Source: Arachnia rubra (GTDB lineage: Bacteria; Actinomycetota; Actinomycetes; Propionibacteriales; Propionibacteriaceae). Taken from it: a stretch of 64,000 nucleotides of DNA. Location of the stretch: the NCBI RefSeq assembly GCF_019973735.1, contig NZ_AP024463.1:310001-374000 (forward strand), read 5' to 3'. The notes beneath the pieces were generated by a model. That model saw nothing but the letters and a program-made list of their open reading frames with translations. It had not been told where the DNA came from and did not search any database. The position numbers were made by a program, and so were the translations under genes. This document shows positions 8,182 through 17,049 of this stretch, in pieces; positions within the stretch are counted from its first letter, which is position 1; each line of letters starts with the position of its first letter.

Positions 8182-8706
8182 ATGAATCTCTTTCTAAGAG
8201 CATCGCGATCTACGCAGACATCTGTTCATTCTAAATGGCGTATATGGCTATGGGGATCCGCGTTAGCCATCGGGATCGTGCAGATAATTAAGTATCCGGC
8301 AATGTTCCATTTTGTTCTCGCAAATCGAGAGCATGGGCCTGACATGTCTGATCTTCCTGCTGGGATGGCGGAGAAAGCATTGGAAGTCGGGACCGGCCTT
8401 GGACTCACGGTGAGCTGGGTAATTGGAGTACTAGCCCTCGTGTTGGTTCGTAGATTTGCTATCGCAAGGTCTGGTGCGAAAGGCCGACTCTTTCCTGGCT
8501 GGCTTATGGGTCCAGTGTTAATCGGTTTGACGTTTCCTGATCTGTTGACTGCCGTAACTGGGGAGGTAAATCTTGTAACAAAACCACTCTTTTGTGTCGC
8601 CTATATCCCACTCATGGGTGTCGCCGTCTGGCTTTCTGCCCGGCCCAGAAACAAGATACTTCGAATTGTAGATGTAGGGCTGGTACTTCTGCTACCTTTT
8701 GTTTGA
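8182..8706 (+). CDS. Membrane protein of the exporter operon
   Basis: 174 aa with about four hydrophobic segments (near residues 22-42, 75-97, 107-130 and 137-155). It starts with ATG 8182, two bases beyond the IS end, so the true N-terminus or promoter may have been altered by the insertion. Base composition is much poorer in GC than iol or the downstream MacB genes. It is first in a same-strand series ending with ABC ATPases, and probably a subunit of that system. No family was recognised. Confidence 0.6.
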   Translation: MNLFLRASRSTQTSVHSKWRIWLWGSALAIGIVQIIKYPAMFHFVLANREHGPDMSDLPAGMAEKALEVGTGLGLTVSWVIGVLALVLVRRFAIARSGAKGRLFPGWLMGPVLIGLTFPDLLTAVTGEVNLVTKPLFCVAYIPLMGVAVWLSARPRNKILRIVDVGLVLLLPFV

Positions 8707-8735
8707 GTGGATCTCTTGAGAGGAGAGCTATCTTC

Positions 8736-9101
8736 ATGTTCAAAACGATGTTCCGTCCAATCGTGACTGTTATACTACTGGTTTTGCTGGTACCCACTGT
8801 GGCCATTGGTAGCGAGATCTCAGGCAGGCTTGATGAAGTGAAAACCGTTGGAGGGTTAGCTGTTGCTGTCTTAGTCTGTTTATTATTAGTTGTACTTTTG
8901 ATTCTCGGCGGAGGTCATCCTAAACTTGCCATGGCTTTCTTGGGTGGAGGAGGCGTGATGGTAGCTGCTGTTGCCTGGTTATTCCCTGGATGGTATCAGA
9001 TGCTGTTATTTTTGGGAATGGCATTCATGTTCGGACTTTGCGTCTGGGCCGGAATCACAGTTACTGAAATGACAACCGATGAGAGTAAGTCTCATTTCTG
9101 A
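8736..9101 (+). CDS. Small membrane protein of the exporter operon
   Basis: 121 aa from ATG 8736, with GAGAGGAGAG upstream. It has an N-terminal signal/TM segment (residues 8-26) and further TM segments at about 42-60, 65-83 and 88-108, then a short polar tail. It overlaps the next gene by 23 bp, so the two are probably translationally coupled. No recognised family. Confidence 0.6.
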   Translation: MFKTMFRPIVTVILLVLLVPTVAIGSEISGRLDEVKTVGGLAVAVLVCLLLVVLLILGGGHPKLAMAFLGGGGVMVAAVAWLFPGWYQMLLFLGMAFMFGLCVWAGITVTEMTTDESKSHF

Positions 9102-10575
9102 AAAGGGAAGGCCTTGGAGGGCCGCAGCCGAGTTATTTCTGGTGAGGCTACTGACCCGTATGGCTCTTAGGGTATCTCCGCGCATGGTTGTAATACTCAT
9201 AGGAAGCCTAACGGTGGGCGTTGCTCTTTCAGTTGTGGCGGCTATCAGGGCTTGGGGAAATGCAGCACTACTCAACTTGCGTGAGATCTCTGGGTTCTTC
9301 GATGCTGGACAAAGCGGATTATCGAATTCTACCCATGGTGTCTTGCTGGCTGGGTTACCTGCCATTGTAATGACATTGTTTGCGCTCGCAGATTCTGCTG
9401 GGCTAGGGGCGCAGGGCTCGGAACTGCTATTTTCTGATCGACAAATCTGGCAATCGATGGCGCTAGAAGCTAGACATGTGGGGTTCACCCATGAAGTACT
9501 ACCCCGATTGCCCTTTATTGTACTCACTGGGACACCGCTTATTACAACTTCTACCCTTGTGGCTTTGTATCCTGCTGAACGGAATTTAGCTTTGGTATTG
9601 ATTGCTACATGGATTGGAGCAGAATTGCTTCGCATAGGTGTCCGCGTCCGCCACTTCCGGTTCGCCTCCCAGAAAGAGCACGGGTTATCTAAAATAATTA
9701 CGGTAATCTTATTTAATGCCTTAGCTGGAATCGCGCTTGGCGGCATTCTTGGGTCTATTGTTAGAGGTAGCCAAAGTTCATCTCAGGATGTAGTCACCTG
9801 GCTTTCGGCTGCCGCTGCCTCGTGGAGTCCTTGGAACTGGATCCCTGCAATCGGTCTTGCTTTTCTCGGGATCTGGATTTTGATTCCTTCGTTCAGAGCT
9901 GGCGGTGGTTTCACCATAGAAGCGCGTAAGGCAGAAGTATCCATAGCAAGGGAAAGCACATTGACTGGGTTTCTTTTCCCTATCGCAAGCCCTAAGTATT
10001 TGAGAGACACTTGGGCGTCGCCCGATGTTAGATGGACTATTTTTTCTGTATCCTTGTTGGGGGCAGCGAAATTTGATCTGACCGATGTATCGCGCCAAAT
10101 CCTGGTTTATATCTTCTTCTCAGCCTTAATGGCCTTCTCTGCCATTCGTTTGGTCTCAATTGGGCCAGCAGGGATGCTCGACCGCCTGCGTCATCATTTC
10201 GAGATGGGGGCCTCCCCTAAAATACTTGCCTTAAGAGTAGGTTTTGTTACCATAGCATCTGCACTACCTTTTATTATTGCTGTTGCCATGCTATTTGTCA
10301 TTCTTGGATATCCTATGATGCATTGCATTGGTCTCGCTCTTACTCCAGTCGTTGCAGTTCTGGCAGCTGCTTCCATCGTGGCGCGACGCGGGAGTTTGGC
10401 AGATAGTCGCTTGTTGATTTTGGCTTTTATACAGGCATTTTTCTGTGCAGTTGTTTATGCACTCTTTCTCTGGCAAACCGTGTTTGGGATGCTTGGTCTT
10501 CTCGTTATATTTGGAGTTTTTCTATGGGCCTGTTCCAGAAAGCAGAAGCTGGTATATCCGGGAGTTCGGCTATGA
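9079..10575 (+). CDS. Polytopic membrane protein, probable ABC exporter permease
   Basis: 498 aa with roughly ten to twelve hydrophobic segments spread along the length. Start ATG 9079 lies inside the end of the previous gene; an internal ATG at about 9184 is an alternative. It is followed with a 4-bp ATGA overlap by an ABC ATPase, so it is likely the membrane partner of that ATPase. The sequence is low-GC, unlike its flanks. No named family could be assigned. Confidence 0.65.
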   Translation: MRVSLISEKGRPWRAAAELFLVRLLTRMALRVSPRMVVILIGSLTVGVALSVVAAIRAWGNAALLNLREISGFFDAGQSGLSNSTHGVLLAGLPAIVMTLFALADSAGLGAQGSELLFSDRQIWQSMALEARHVGFTHEVLPRLPFIVLTGTPLITTSTLVALYPAERNLALVLIATWIGAELLRIGVRVRHFRFASQKEHGLSKIITVILFNALAGIALGGILGSIVRGSQSSSQDVVTWLSAAAASWSPWNWIPAIGLAFLGIWILIPSFRAGGGFTIEARKAEVSIARESTLTGFLFPIASPKYLRDTWASPDVRWTIFSVSLLGAAKFDLTDVSRQILVYIFFSALMAFSAIRLVSIGPAGMLDRLRHHFEMGASPKILALRVGFVTIASALPFIIAVAMLFVILGYPMMHCIGLALTPVVAVLAAASIVARRGSLADSRLLILAFIQAFFCAVVYALFLWQTVFGMLGLLVIFGVFLWACSRKQKLVYPGVRL

Positions 10576-11213
10576 CTATGGGGGCGGTGAATGTTGTTGG
10601 ATTGTCGGCCGGATATTGGCGCGATCAACCTGTTTTTACAGATCTCAGTTTTCATATTGATGGACCGGGGTGGTTCAGATTGGATGGCGCTAATGGTTCT
10701 GGCAAGTCAACATTATTCGAGGTATTGGCTGGTTACCTAGTGCCTCTGGCGGGCAGTGTTAGTGTTAATGGACAGGAGGTTCGACCTGGACATCGTGTTG
10801 CAGGACTGAAACTTCAACGTAGTAGTCCTGCGCTTGTTCCTGGTGTGACAATCAGTGACCATCTGCATCTATATGGACGTAGATACGGATGCTCAACAGA
10901 ATACTTGCGAGAGATTTCGCGCGAACTCGGTTTAGAAGAACATATTAATAAGCCTCCGGAGGCTCTGTCTACAGGTACTCGCCGAAAAGCCTGGTTTGTC
11001 TGCAATCTTGCGGCTACTGAGCCCGTCTGGGTGCTTGATGAGCCTTTTAATGGCATTGATGCAGAGACTACCAATAGGATGGGGGAACTTCTAAAGCAGC
11101 AGGCGTCGGATCGTCTTATATTGCTTACCTCTCATTCGCTTCCGTTGAACACCCAATTGATTGGTAACGAACCAATTGGTGCCTTCAGATTGCAAGGGAT
11201 AAATTATGGATGA
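10572..11213 (+). CDS. ABC transporter ATP-binding protein (first of pair)
   Basis: 213 aa, ATG 10572 overlapping the previous stop (ATGA) with GGAG 8 nt upstream. Walker A is GANGSGKST. The signature region is degenerate (LSTGTRRK instead of LSGGQ). Walker B is VWVLDEPFN, and a switch His occurs in LLTSHS. The short length and degenerate signature resemble CcmA/LanF-like exporter ATPases. Together with the next gene it probably forms a heterodimeric exporter. Confidence 0.85.
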   Translation: MTMGAVNVVGLSAGYWRDQPVFTDLSFHIDGPGWFRLDGANGSGKSTLFEVLAGYLVPLAGSVSVNGQEVRPGHRVAGLKLQRSSPALVPGVTISDHLHLYGRRYGCSTEYLREISRELGLEEHINKPPEALSTGTRRKAWFVCNLAATEPVWVLDEPFNGIDAETTNRMGELLKQQASDRLILLTSHSLPLNTQLIGNEPIGAFRLQGINYG

Positions 11214-12093
11214 CTCGTTCCTCCCGCTGGTTAAAGTTGATGCTCTTACTGTCGAAAGAGAAGGGCATATTGTGCTGGGTCATATCAATTTAATACTTGA
11301 AGGAGGTCATTCATACGGTTTAGTAGGCCCTAATGGGAGCGGGAAATCAACCTTGATGCATGTTATTGCTGATTTGATCCCGTATCAAGGAAAAGTACAG
11401 CGCCCTCAACAGGTTGCCTTACTGACTTCAAGTCAGGGGCATCATCAGCGTCGACGGCTCACTGATCATCTCTCCATCTTATCGCGCAGATCTGACATAG
11501 ACGTAAAACGTCTACCTGGAATATTGCAAACGCTTCAGCTGGCACATTTGATCCATCATTCGCCGCGTACTATGTCGCTAGGGCAATATCGCGCTATAGG
11601 GCTTGTCGGAATCTTTGCTAGCAAGGCGCCAGTTCTATTACTTGATGAGCCTTTCTTAGCCCTGGATTCAGAACGTGTAGCAGGGCTGGAGTCATTGATT
11701 AATAGATCGGCTTCGGAGGGGAAGGTTGTGCTCATATCTTCTCATGAGTTTGACCCCTTAGCAAAGGTGATTGATTCTCTTATTGTGTTGCAGTCTGGGA
11801 ATGTGAAATATTTTGGTGATTCGCATTCTTTTCTCGTTCGGTCTGGGCAAATTCAGGTTATCGTCGCGCCGATTGATTTGGAGAAATTTAGGTCTACTGT
11901 CGAGCGTGAATGGTCTCTGAACCTTGAGGTGGATGGTTCCGGTATGCTTCGGTTTCCCAATCGATCTATGGAAGAAATATTGCGGTTTTGTTTCCGCTGG
12001 AATCTTCCTATTAGGGGGATATGGGAATATGGTCCAGAACTGAGAGGAGCTCTGGCGGCAGCTGGAATACATAATGGGATAGTGTATGAATAA
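11206..12093 (+). CDS. ABC transporter ATP-binding protein (second of pair)
   Basis: 295 aa, overlapping the previous gene by 8 bp. Walker A is GPNGSGKST, the degenerate signature is MSLGQYR, Walker B is VLLLDEPFLALD, and the switch His is in SSHE. A ~90-residue C-terminal extension follows the ATPase domain, as in many bacitracin- or lantibiotic-type exporter ATPases. It overlaps the permease by 8 bp. A role in peptide efflux or self-immunity is plausible but inferred only from architecture. Confidence 0.85.
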   Translation: MDDSFLPLVKVDALTVEREGHIVLGHINLILEGGHSYGLVGPNGSGKSTLMHVIADLIPYQGKVQRPQQVALLTSSQGHHQRRRLTDHLSILSRRSDIDVKRLPGILQTLQLAHLIHHSPRTMSLGQYRAIGLVGIFASKAPVLLLDEPFLALDSERVAGLESLINRSASEGKVVLISSHEFDPLAKVIDSLIVLQSGNVKYFGDSHSFLVRSGQIQVIVAPIDLEKFRSTVEREWSLNLEVDGSGMLRFPNRSMEEILRFCFRWNLPIRGIWEYGPELRGALAAAGIHNGIVYE

Positions 12094-12567
12094 TTTTTTA
12101 ATCGCTTTTAGGCATGTCAGGGTAGAGGCTGATAAGATTTTCACGATTCGGCATAACTTCTGGCTGGCTAGTGTTTGCCTAGCCCTATCTGGTGTTTTGC
12201 CATGGGTTTTTATTGCAGGCTTTGAGATTCTCAAGGGTCAGGGCTTACCCTCTTCTCCCTTAGAGGTTTTATCCTTTGCTTCGGCAATGCAAATACCGGC
12301 AAACACGATGATGGTTCTATTGGGAATCCGGACCTGTCTTCCGGATTTGAACGATGGAACCATGGCCGCCGAATTTTCTGCGCTGGGAAGGAAGTCGGTG
12401 ATATTTGCTAAGCTTCTGCTGGGGTTGGCTATGGTTCTCGTTACGGGTTTCTGGATTACTCTATCGACTCTGTTTGCTTGGCTAGTTTTAGGTGGTGGAA
12501 CTGTTACTGTTCTTCAAGAAGAGGGGCTTGCTGTTTACTGGTTTTCTTCTTATTTTATCCAAATTGC

Positions 12568-13467
12568 GAGGCTTAGTCAGAATCGGTGGCTGCAATAGTT
12601 AATTGACGTGTTGTGCGTGTCGGTATGCGCGAGGAAGGCTCAACTTCCTGAATAATTGATAGTACCAACACAGTCAATCGAAAGTTGAGCCTTCCCATGT
12701 ACTCTAGCACAGGTCTTAGCAGCGAACAGATCACCGACCTTGTCGCACGCATCCATGACCTCCGCGAGGCACCAGCCTCCCGAGCAGGACGGAAACCCAC
12801 ACTAGGACTGTACAAGTGTGTTGTTGTGGCCTTGATCTATCTGCGATCCAACCGCACACAAGCATCGATTGCCGACCAGTTCCACGTCTCCCAGAAAACG
12901 ATCTCTCGAACCATCGCATCCTGGATGCCCATCCTGGGACAGGCCCTGCAGGACTGCACCCCCACGGTCGACGACCTTGATGTCAGCGAACCACTCATCG
13001 TCGATGGCACCCTACTGCCGACCTGGTCATGGCGCACCATGCCAGAACTGTACTCCGGCAAACACAAAACCACCGGCGTCAACGTCCAGGTTGCATGCGA
13101 CCTGACAGGACGGCTCGCCTTCATCTCCGACCCGATGCCCGGCCGCACCCATGACGCACACGCACTCAAAGAAACCGGCCTACTCGACCACATCACCACC
13201 GGGCAACTCATCGGCGACAAAGGATACATCGGACTCGGCATGATCACCCCCATCCGAACCCAACCGAAACAACAACACACAGAAGAAGAAAAAAGGTTCA
13301 ACAAGTCAGTAAACGCGATACGCTACATGATCGAACGAGTCATCGCCAACCTCAAAACCTGGAGAATTCTCCACACCGACTACCGCAGACCCTTCACAAC
13401 ATTCCCAGAAACAATCACCACAGTAGCCGCACTCGAATTCTACAGAAACACATTCTGACTAAGCCTC
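12568..13467 (+). mobile_element. IS5-type insertion sequence, 900 bp
   Basis: Perfect 16-bp inverted ends (GAGGCTTAGTCAGAAT / ATTCTGACTAAGCCTC) and a 3-bp TGC duplication at 12565-12567 and 13468-13470. It has the same length as the IS at 41763 but different ends and a clearly diverged transposase, so it is a separate member of one subgroup. Confidence 0.95.
12685..13458 (+). CDS. IS5-family transposase (DDE_Tnp_4 type)
   Basis: 257 aa, intact. An N-terminal helix-turn-helix region has TQASIADQFHVSQKTISRTI. The DDE triad is visible as LIVDGTLLP, IGDKGYIG and RYMIERVIANLK. The GC-rich codon use differs from the low-GC permease gene it interrupts, as expected for a late arrival. Confidence 0.93.
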   Translation: MSLPMYSSTGLSSEQITDLVARIHDLREAPASRAGRKPTLGLYKCVVVALIYLRSNRTQASIADQFHVSQKTISRTIASWMPILGQALQDCTPTVDDLDVSEPLIVDGTLLPTWSWRTMPELYSGKHKTTGVNVQVACDLTGRLAFISDPMPGRTHDAHALKETGLLDHITTGQLIGDKGYIGLGMITPIRTQPKQQHTEEEKRFNKSVNAIRYMIERVIANLKTWRILHTDYRRPFTTFPETITTVAALEFYRNTF

Positions 13468-13992
13468 TGCGTCCTTGGGAATATATTTCGTTTTTGGTCT
13501 GGTTCTAGCTGCTTTGACCCGAAGTAGAAGTCTTGCTATAACTATTGCCTTGGGGAGTTTTTGGATATTTTTACCAGCGCTTGAGGGTGCTATGCGAGCA
13601 ATTTTTGTTGGGCAAAGTGATTTTGTTTTCATGTTTCTGCCAATGAAAGCATCTCAAGTATTAGCTTCGAGTACTCCGGGCGGCAACTCTTTGGTGGTTG
13701 GATCGCCTGTGGCATCGGAGCTGCTTGTTTTGGTCTGTGTTCTTTGGATTGTGTTTGGTATTTTTGGCTGGGTCCGAATCATGATTACTCTGCCGATTTA
13801 TCCATCGGATATACTCTCGGGGCGTTAGATGGATTTTCTGACTGGGGCTGACCTGAGTTTGTGAGCGCCTGGGATTGCGGTTCCTGCGGCGAGGCGGCTA
13901 GAACAGACGCATCACGACCTAACCTAATGGCCTCCAGCATCAGTCGGCTCCGGAAGGACTCACCCCAGGCTCAGGGCGGTTCAGGGCCTCTC

Positions 13993-14200
13993 ATGATTCA
14001 TATCGAGACTGATTTGTATGGTCCGAATCCGCCTGGTTCGAGTTGGTGGGATGTGCCGGTGTCGGAGGTTTCTCGTTTGGAGTCCACGCAGCAGGCTCGC
14101 CTCTGGTATGAGGGCAAGAAGGTCGATCAGCGTCACTATCTGCGCTGAGCTGACTCAGTCGCTCAATCCGCAGCAGGCCGCCCCACCAGAGGCGGCCCGC
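13993..14200 (+). repeat. Direct repeat copy 2: orphan iolD 3' end plus hairpin
   Basis: Matches 6766-6980: it encodes the last ~52 residues of IolD in a frame open from 13861 but unrelated upstream of 13993, followed by a GC-rich hairpin with one stem mismatch. It has no start or catalytic domain and is a non-functional tail. 13829-13992 shows no recognisable gene. Confidence 0.9.
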
Positions 14201-14625
14201 TTGTGGTCCTTCGCCCTGGTGATGCTCCTGCTGTGGGCGGTCCGCCATCGAGTTCCGCGACGACTCGTCCGAGGGAGCCGAGCGATGGACTTATCCGGGC
14301 ATCTCGGGGCCGGGTCCTGGACAGGGCCTTGGGTGGTGGCGTGCGCGGGAGGGGCCGCGGGGCGGGGTTACGAAGGTGCACTGCCAAATCCATGCGGATG
14401 ATGTCATTTCCGCACGAACGGCGTCGCCGGCGGTTACGATGATCGGGTAATCATCCTCGACGGTGAGACTTTCAGATCATGTTCGTAGTGCAGGAAACCC
14501 GGTGGATCGTCACGGTCCATGATCCGATGCCCTTCGACGGCTTCCCGGAAGTCGTGGAGAGGCGCTGAGATGCGCTCTGGTACTGCTGGAACCAGTGATC
14601 TGCGGCTGGTGGCCCGGAGGCACTG
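14201..14625. other. Intergenic stretch before the MacB-like permease
   Basis: No convincing gene. A 29-codon frame at 14479-14568 (MFVVQETRWIVTVHDPM, then PFDGFPEVVERR) looks protein-like and may be a remnant. The promoter for the permease operon should lie here but no clear -35/-10 pair was seen. Confidence 0.3.
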
Positions 14626-17040
14626 ATGGTGTTCGGGGGCATGGGGATCCGGGACGAGATGGCGATGCGCTACGCCCTGGGCGATCTGCGCCGCAACAAG
14701 GGCGTCAACATCGCGCTGGCCGTCCTGATCCTGCTGAGCGCCTTCCTGATGGTCACCGGCGGCATGGTGATGGAACGGCTGGTCGGTTCGATGAACCAGC
14801 TTTTCGAGGCTGGTAAGCCACCCCATTTCCTGCAGATGCACGCGGGCGACTACTCGGCCGACTCGCTCGACCGGTTCGCTGGGCAGCATCCCGAGATCGC
14901 TGACCGCGTGGTCGTGCGCATGCTCGACTACGACTCCGCCGCGCTGACCTGGAGCAGGCCGTCGGCGGGGATCTCCGGGGACATGTCGGGCAGCCTCGTC
15001 GAGAACCTGTTCGTCACCCAGAACCCCAGATTCGACTTCCTCCTCGACGAGAACTCGCAGGTGGCCCATCCCGAGACGGGGACGGTGTACGTGCCGGTCG
15101 CCTACCAGCAGAGGTTCGGCCTCCAGGCCGGTGACGTTCTCGGCATCAGGACCACCGCGGGGGTGCGGTCGCTGCAGATCGCAGGATTCGTCCGCGACCC
15201 CCAGATGGCCTCCTCCATGTCGACGGCCACCCGGTTCCTGGTCTCGGATGCCGACTTCGCCGCCCTGAGCGAGGCGGGCGGTGGGAGCCCGGAGATCATC
15301 GCCGAGTACCGCCTGGCGGATCCCGGGCAGGCGCAGGCCTTCCAGACCGCCTACGCGGCGGATCCCGGCCTGCCGAAGAACGGGCCGGCGGTTACCTTCG
15401 TGATGATCCAGATGATCAACGCCATCAGCGATGGGATAGTCGCCGTCGTGCTGGTGCTCGCCAGCCTCCTGCTGATCGCGATCGCCCTGCTCAGCCTGCG
15501 GTTCGTGATCCGCGGCACGCTGGAGGACGAGGTGCACCAGATCGGGGCGATGAAGGCTATCGGCCTGCCCGACGCCACGATCTCGGGCCTGTTCCTGGTC
15601 AAATACCGGCTCATGACCGCCGTCTCCTGCCTGCTCGGCGGGGCAGCGGCCGTCGGGGCGACTTTCCTGCTGACCCAGACCATCCAGGTCAACTACGCGA
15701 GGGCGCCGATTGGTGGGATGTCGCTGGTGGTGCCGGTGGTCGCGCTGCTGGTGGTCTACGCCACCGTCATGGGCCTGTGCCGGGGGGTGCTGCGCGGGGT
15801 GGGACGGGCCCAGGTGGTCAACGCGCTCGTCCACGGCAGCATGCTCGGCGACACGGCGATGGTGCGGCGGTCCCGGAAACTGGCCCGCCGGGCTCACCGC
15901 GTCTCACTGGATCGTCTCAAGGGCCGCGGCATGAACTGGTGGCTGGTCCTCCTCGACCTGCGGACGCAGGCCGCCTCATGGGTGCTGATCCCGGTCGTGT
16001 TCTTCCTGGCTACCGTCCAGGTCACGCTGCCGCTGAACCTGCTGACCACCTTCGAGAGCCCCCAGTTCATCACCTACCTGGGTGCCCCCGAATACGATCT
16101 GCGCATCGACGTGAAGGGCGAGAACGCCGACGCGGAACGTGAGGCGATGCTGGCCGCCATGAGCGAGGACTCCCGGCTGCGGGACGGGATCGTCTACGCG
16201 AACGTCATCCGGCAGGTCCAGGGCCCCGACGGGTGGGAGACGATGCGGCTGGAGGCCGGCGACTACTCGGGCTCCACCGTCGAGTTCCTGGAGGGCACCG
16301 GCCCGCGGAGCGGGGAGGTCGCCTTGTCGGTGCTGAACGCCCGCAAGCTCGGGGTCAGGCCTGGCCAGCCCATCTCAATGCAGGCCGACGGGCAGCCCGT
16401 GACCCTGACGGTCAGTGGCGTCTATCAGGACGCAACCAGCGGCGGATACACCGCGAAACTGGGTGGCAAGGTCACCTCTGGGGCCGTCAGCTACATCTTC
16501 TACGCCGACGTCGGGCCAGGCGTGGACGTCGATGCCGTCGCCTCCGACTATGCGCAGCGATTCCCCAGCAGCACCGTGTTCCCGATGGCCCGGTACGCGT
16601 CGCAGACCCTCTCCTATGTGACCGGGGCGCTGCGCGGGGCGGCGCTGGTCTCGTGCGTGATGGGGATCGGCGTCGCGACGCTGATCACGGTGCTTTTCCT
16701 GCGCCTGCGACTGACCCGCGACCGCCGCCAGCACGGGGTGCTGTCGGCGCTGGGCTTCTCCGGGCGGGAGCTCGCGGCACAGCTGCTGTCCAAGACCCTG
16801 CTGTGCGTCGTGGCCGGTGCTCTTGCGGGGGTGTTGTTCACCGTGACGGCAGGTGAGCGCCTGGCCGGGGCAGCCATCTCGGCGGCGGGCATGGGGATCA
16901 CGCAGCTGGCGTTCGTGCCCAGCCCTCTCGTCTGGGTGCTGTGCCCGCTGGTGCTGGTCGCCTGCGGCGGCCTCGTCGCCCTCCTGATGTCCCGTGTCCT
17001 GCTCCGCGCCGACAAGAGCTCCTGGCTCGCCCGGCAGTGA
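14626..17040 (+). CDS. FtsX-like (MacB-type) ABC permease
   Basis: 804 aa, ATG 14626 with GGAGG 5 nt upstream. It has the duplicated FtsX layout: a TM helix near residues 25-45 and a large extracytoplasmic region. A three-helix FtsX core lies at about 265-400, with GAMKAIGLPDATISGLFLVK. A second TM near 445-465 and a second external domain follow. A second FtsX core sits at about 670-800, with GVLSALGFSGRELAAQLL. It pairs with the ATPase 9 nt downstream. Such pairs act as mechanotransmission exporters or stress systems for peptides and lipoproteins; the substrate is unknown. Confidence 0.9.
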   Translation: MVFGGMGIRDEMAMRYALGDLRRNKGVNIALAVLILLSAFLMVTGGMVMERLVGSMNQLFEAGKPPHFLQMHAGDYSADSLDRFAGQHPEIADRVVVRMLDYDSAALTWSRPSAGISGDMSGSLVENLFVTQNPRFDFLLDENSQVAHPETGTVYVPVAYQQRFGLQAGDVLGIRTTAGVRSLQIAGFVRDPQMASSMSTATRFLVSDADFAALSEAGGGSPEIIAEYRLADPGQAQAFQTAYAADPGLPKNGPAVTFVMIQMINAISDGIVAVVLVLASLLLIAIALLSLRFVIRGTLEDEVHQIGAMKAIGLPDATISGLFLVKYRLMTAVSCLLGGAAAVGATFLLTQTIQVNYARAPIGGMSLVVPVVALLVVYATVMGLCRGVLRGVGRAQVVNALVHGSMLGDTAMVRRSRKLARRAHRVSLDRLKGRGMNWWLVLLDLRTQAASWVLIPVVFFLATVQVTLPLNLLTTFESPQFITYLGAPEYDLRIDVKGENADAEREAMLAAMSEDSRLRDGIVYANVIRQVQGPDGWETMRLEAGDYSGSTVEFLEGTGPRSGEVALSVLNARKLGVRPGQPISMQADGQPVTLTVSGVYQDATSGGYTAKLGGKVTSGAVSYIFYADVGPGVDVDAVASDYAQRFPSSTVFPMARYASQTLSYVTGALRGAALVSCVMGIGVATLITVLFLRLRLTRDRRQHGVLSALGFSGRELAAQLLSKTLLCVVAGALAGVLFTVTAGERLAGAAISAAGMGITQLAFVPSPLVWVLCPLVLVACGGLVALLMSRVLLRADKSSWLARQ

Positions 17041-17049
17041 AAGGAATCC

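Larger units (their letters stand above)
12086..13828 (+). pseudogene. ABC exporter permease, split by IS5-type element
   Basis: The 5' part (12086-12567) and 3' part (13471-13828) rejoin exactly in frame when the 900-bp IS and one copy of its TGC target duplication are removed. The result is a 279-aa protein reading through IQIASLGIYFVFGLVLAAL. It has about six TM segments (near residues 30-50, 62-82, 115-140, 155-175, 180-200 and 240-262), an ABC-2-like layout. It is last in the exporter operon. The disruption probably inactivates the system. Confidence 0.88.
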
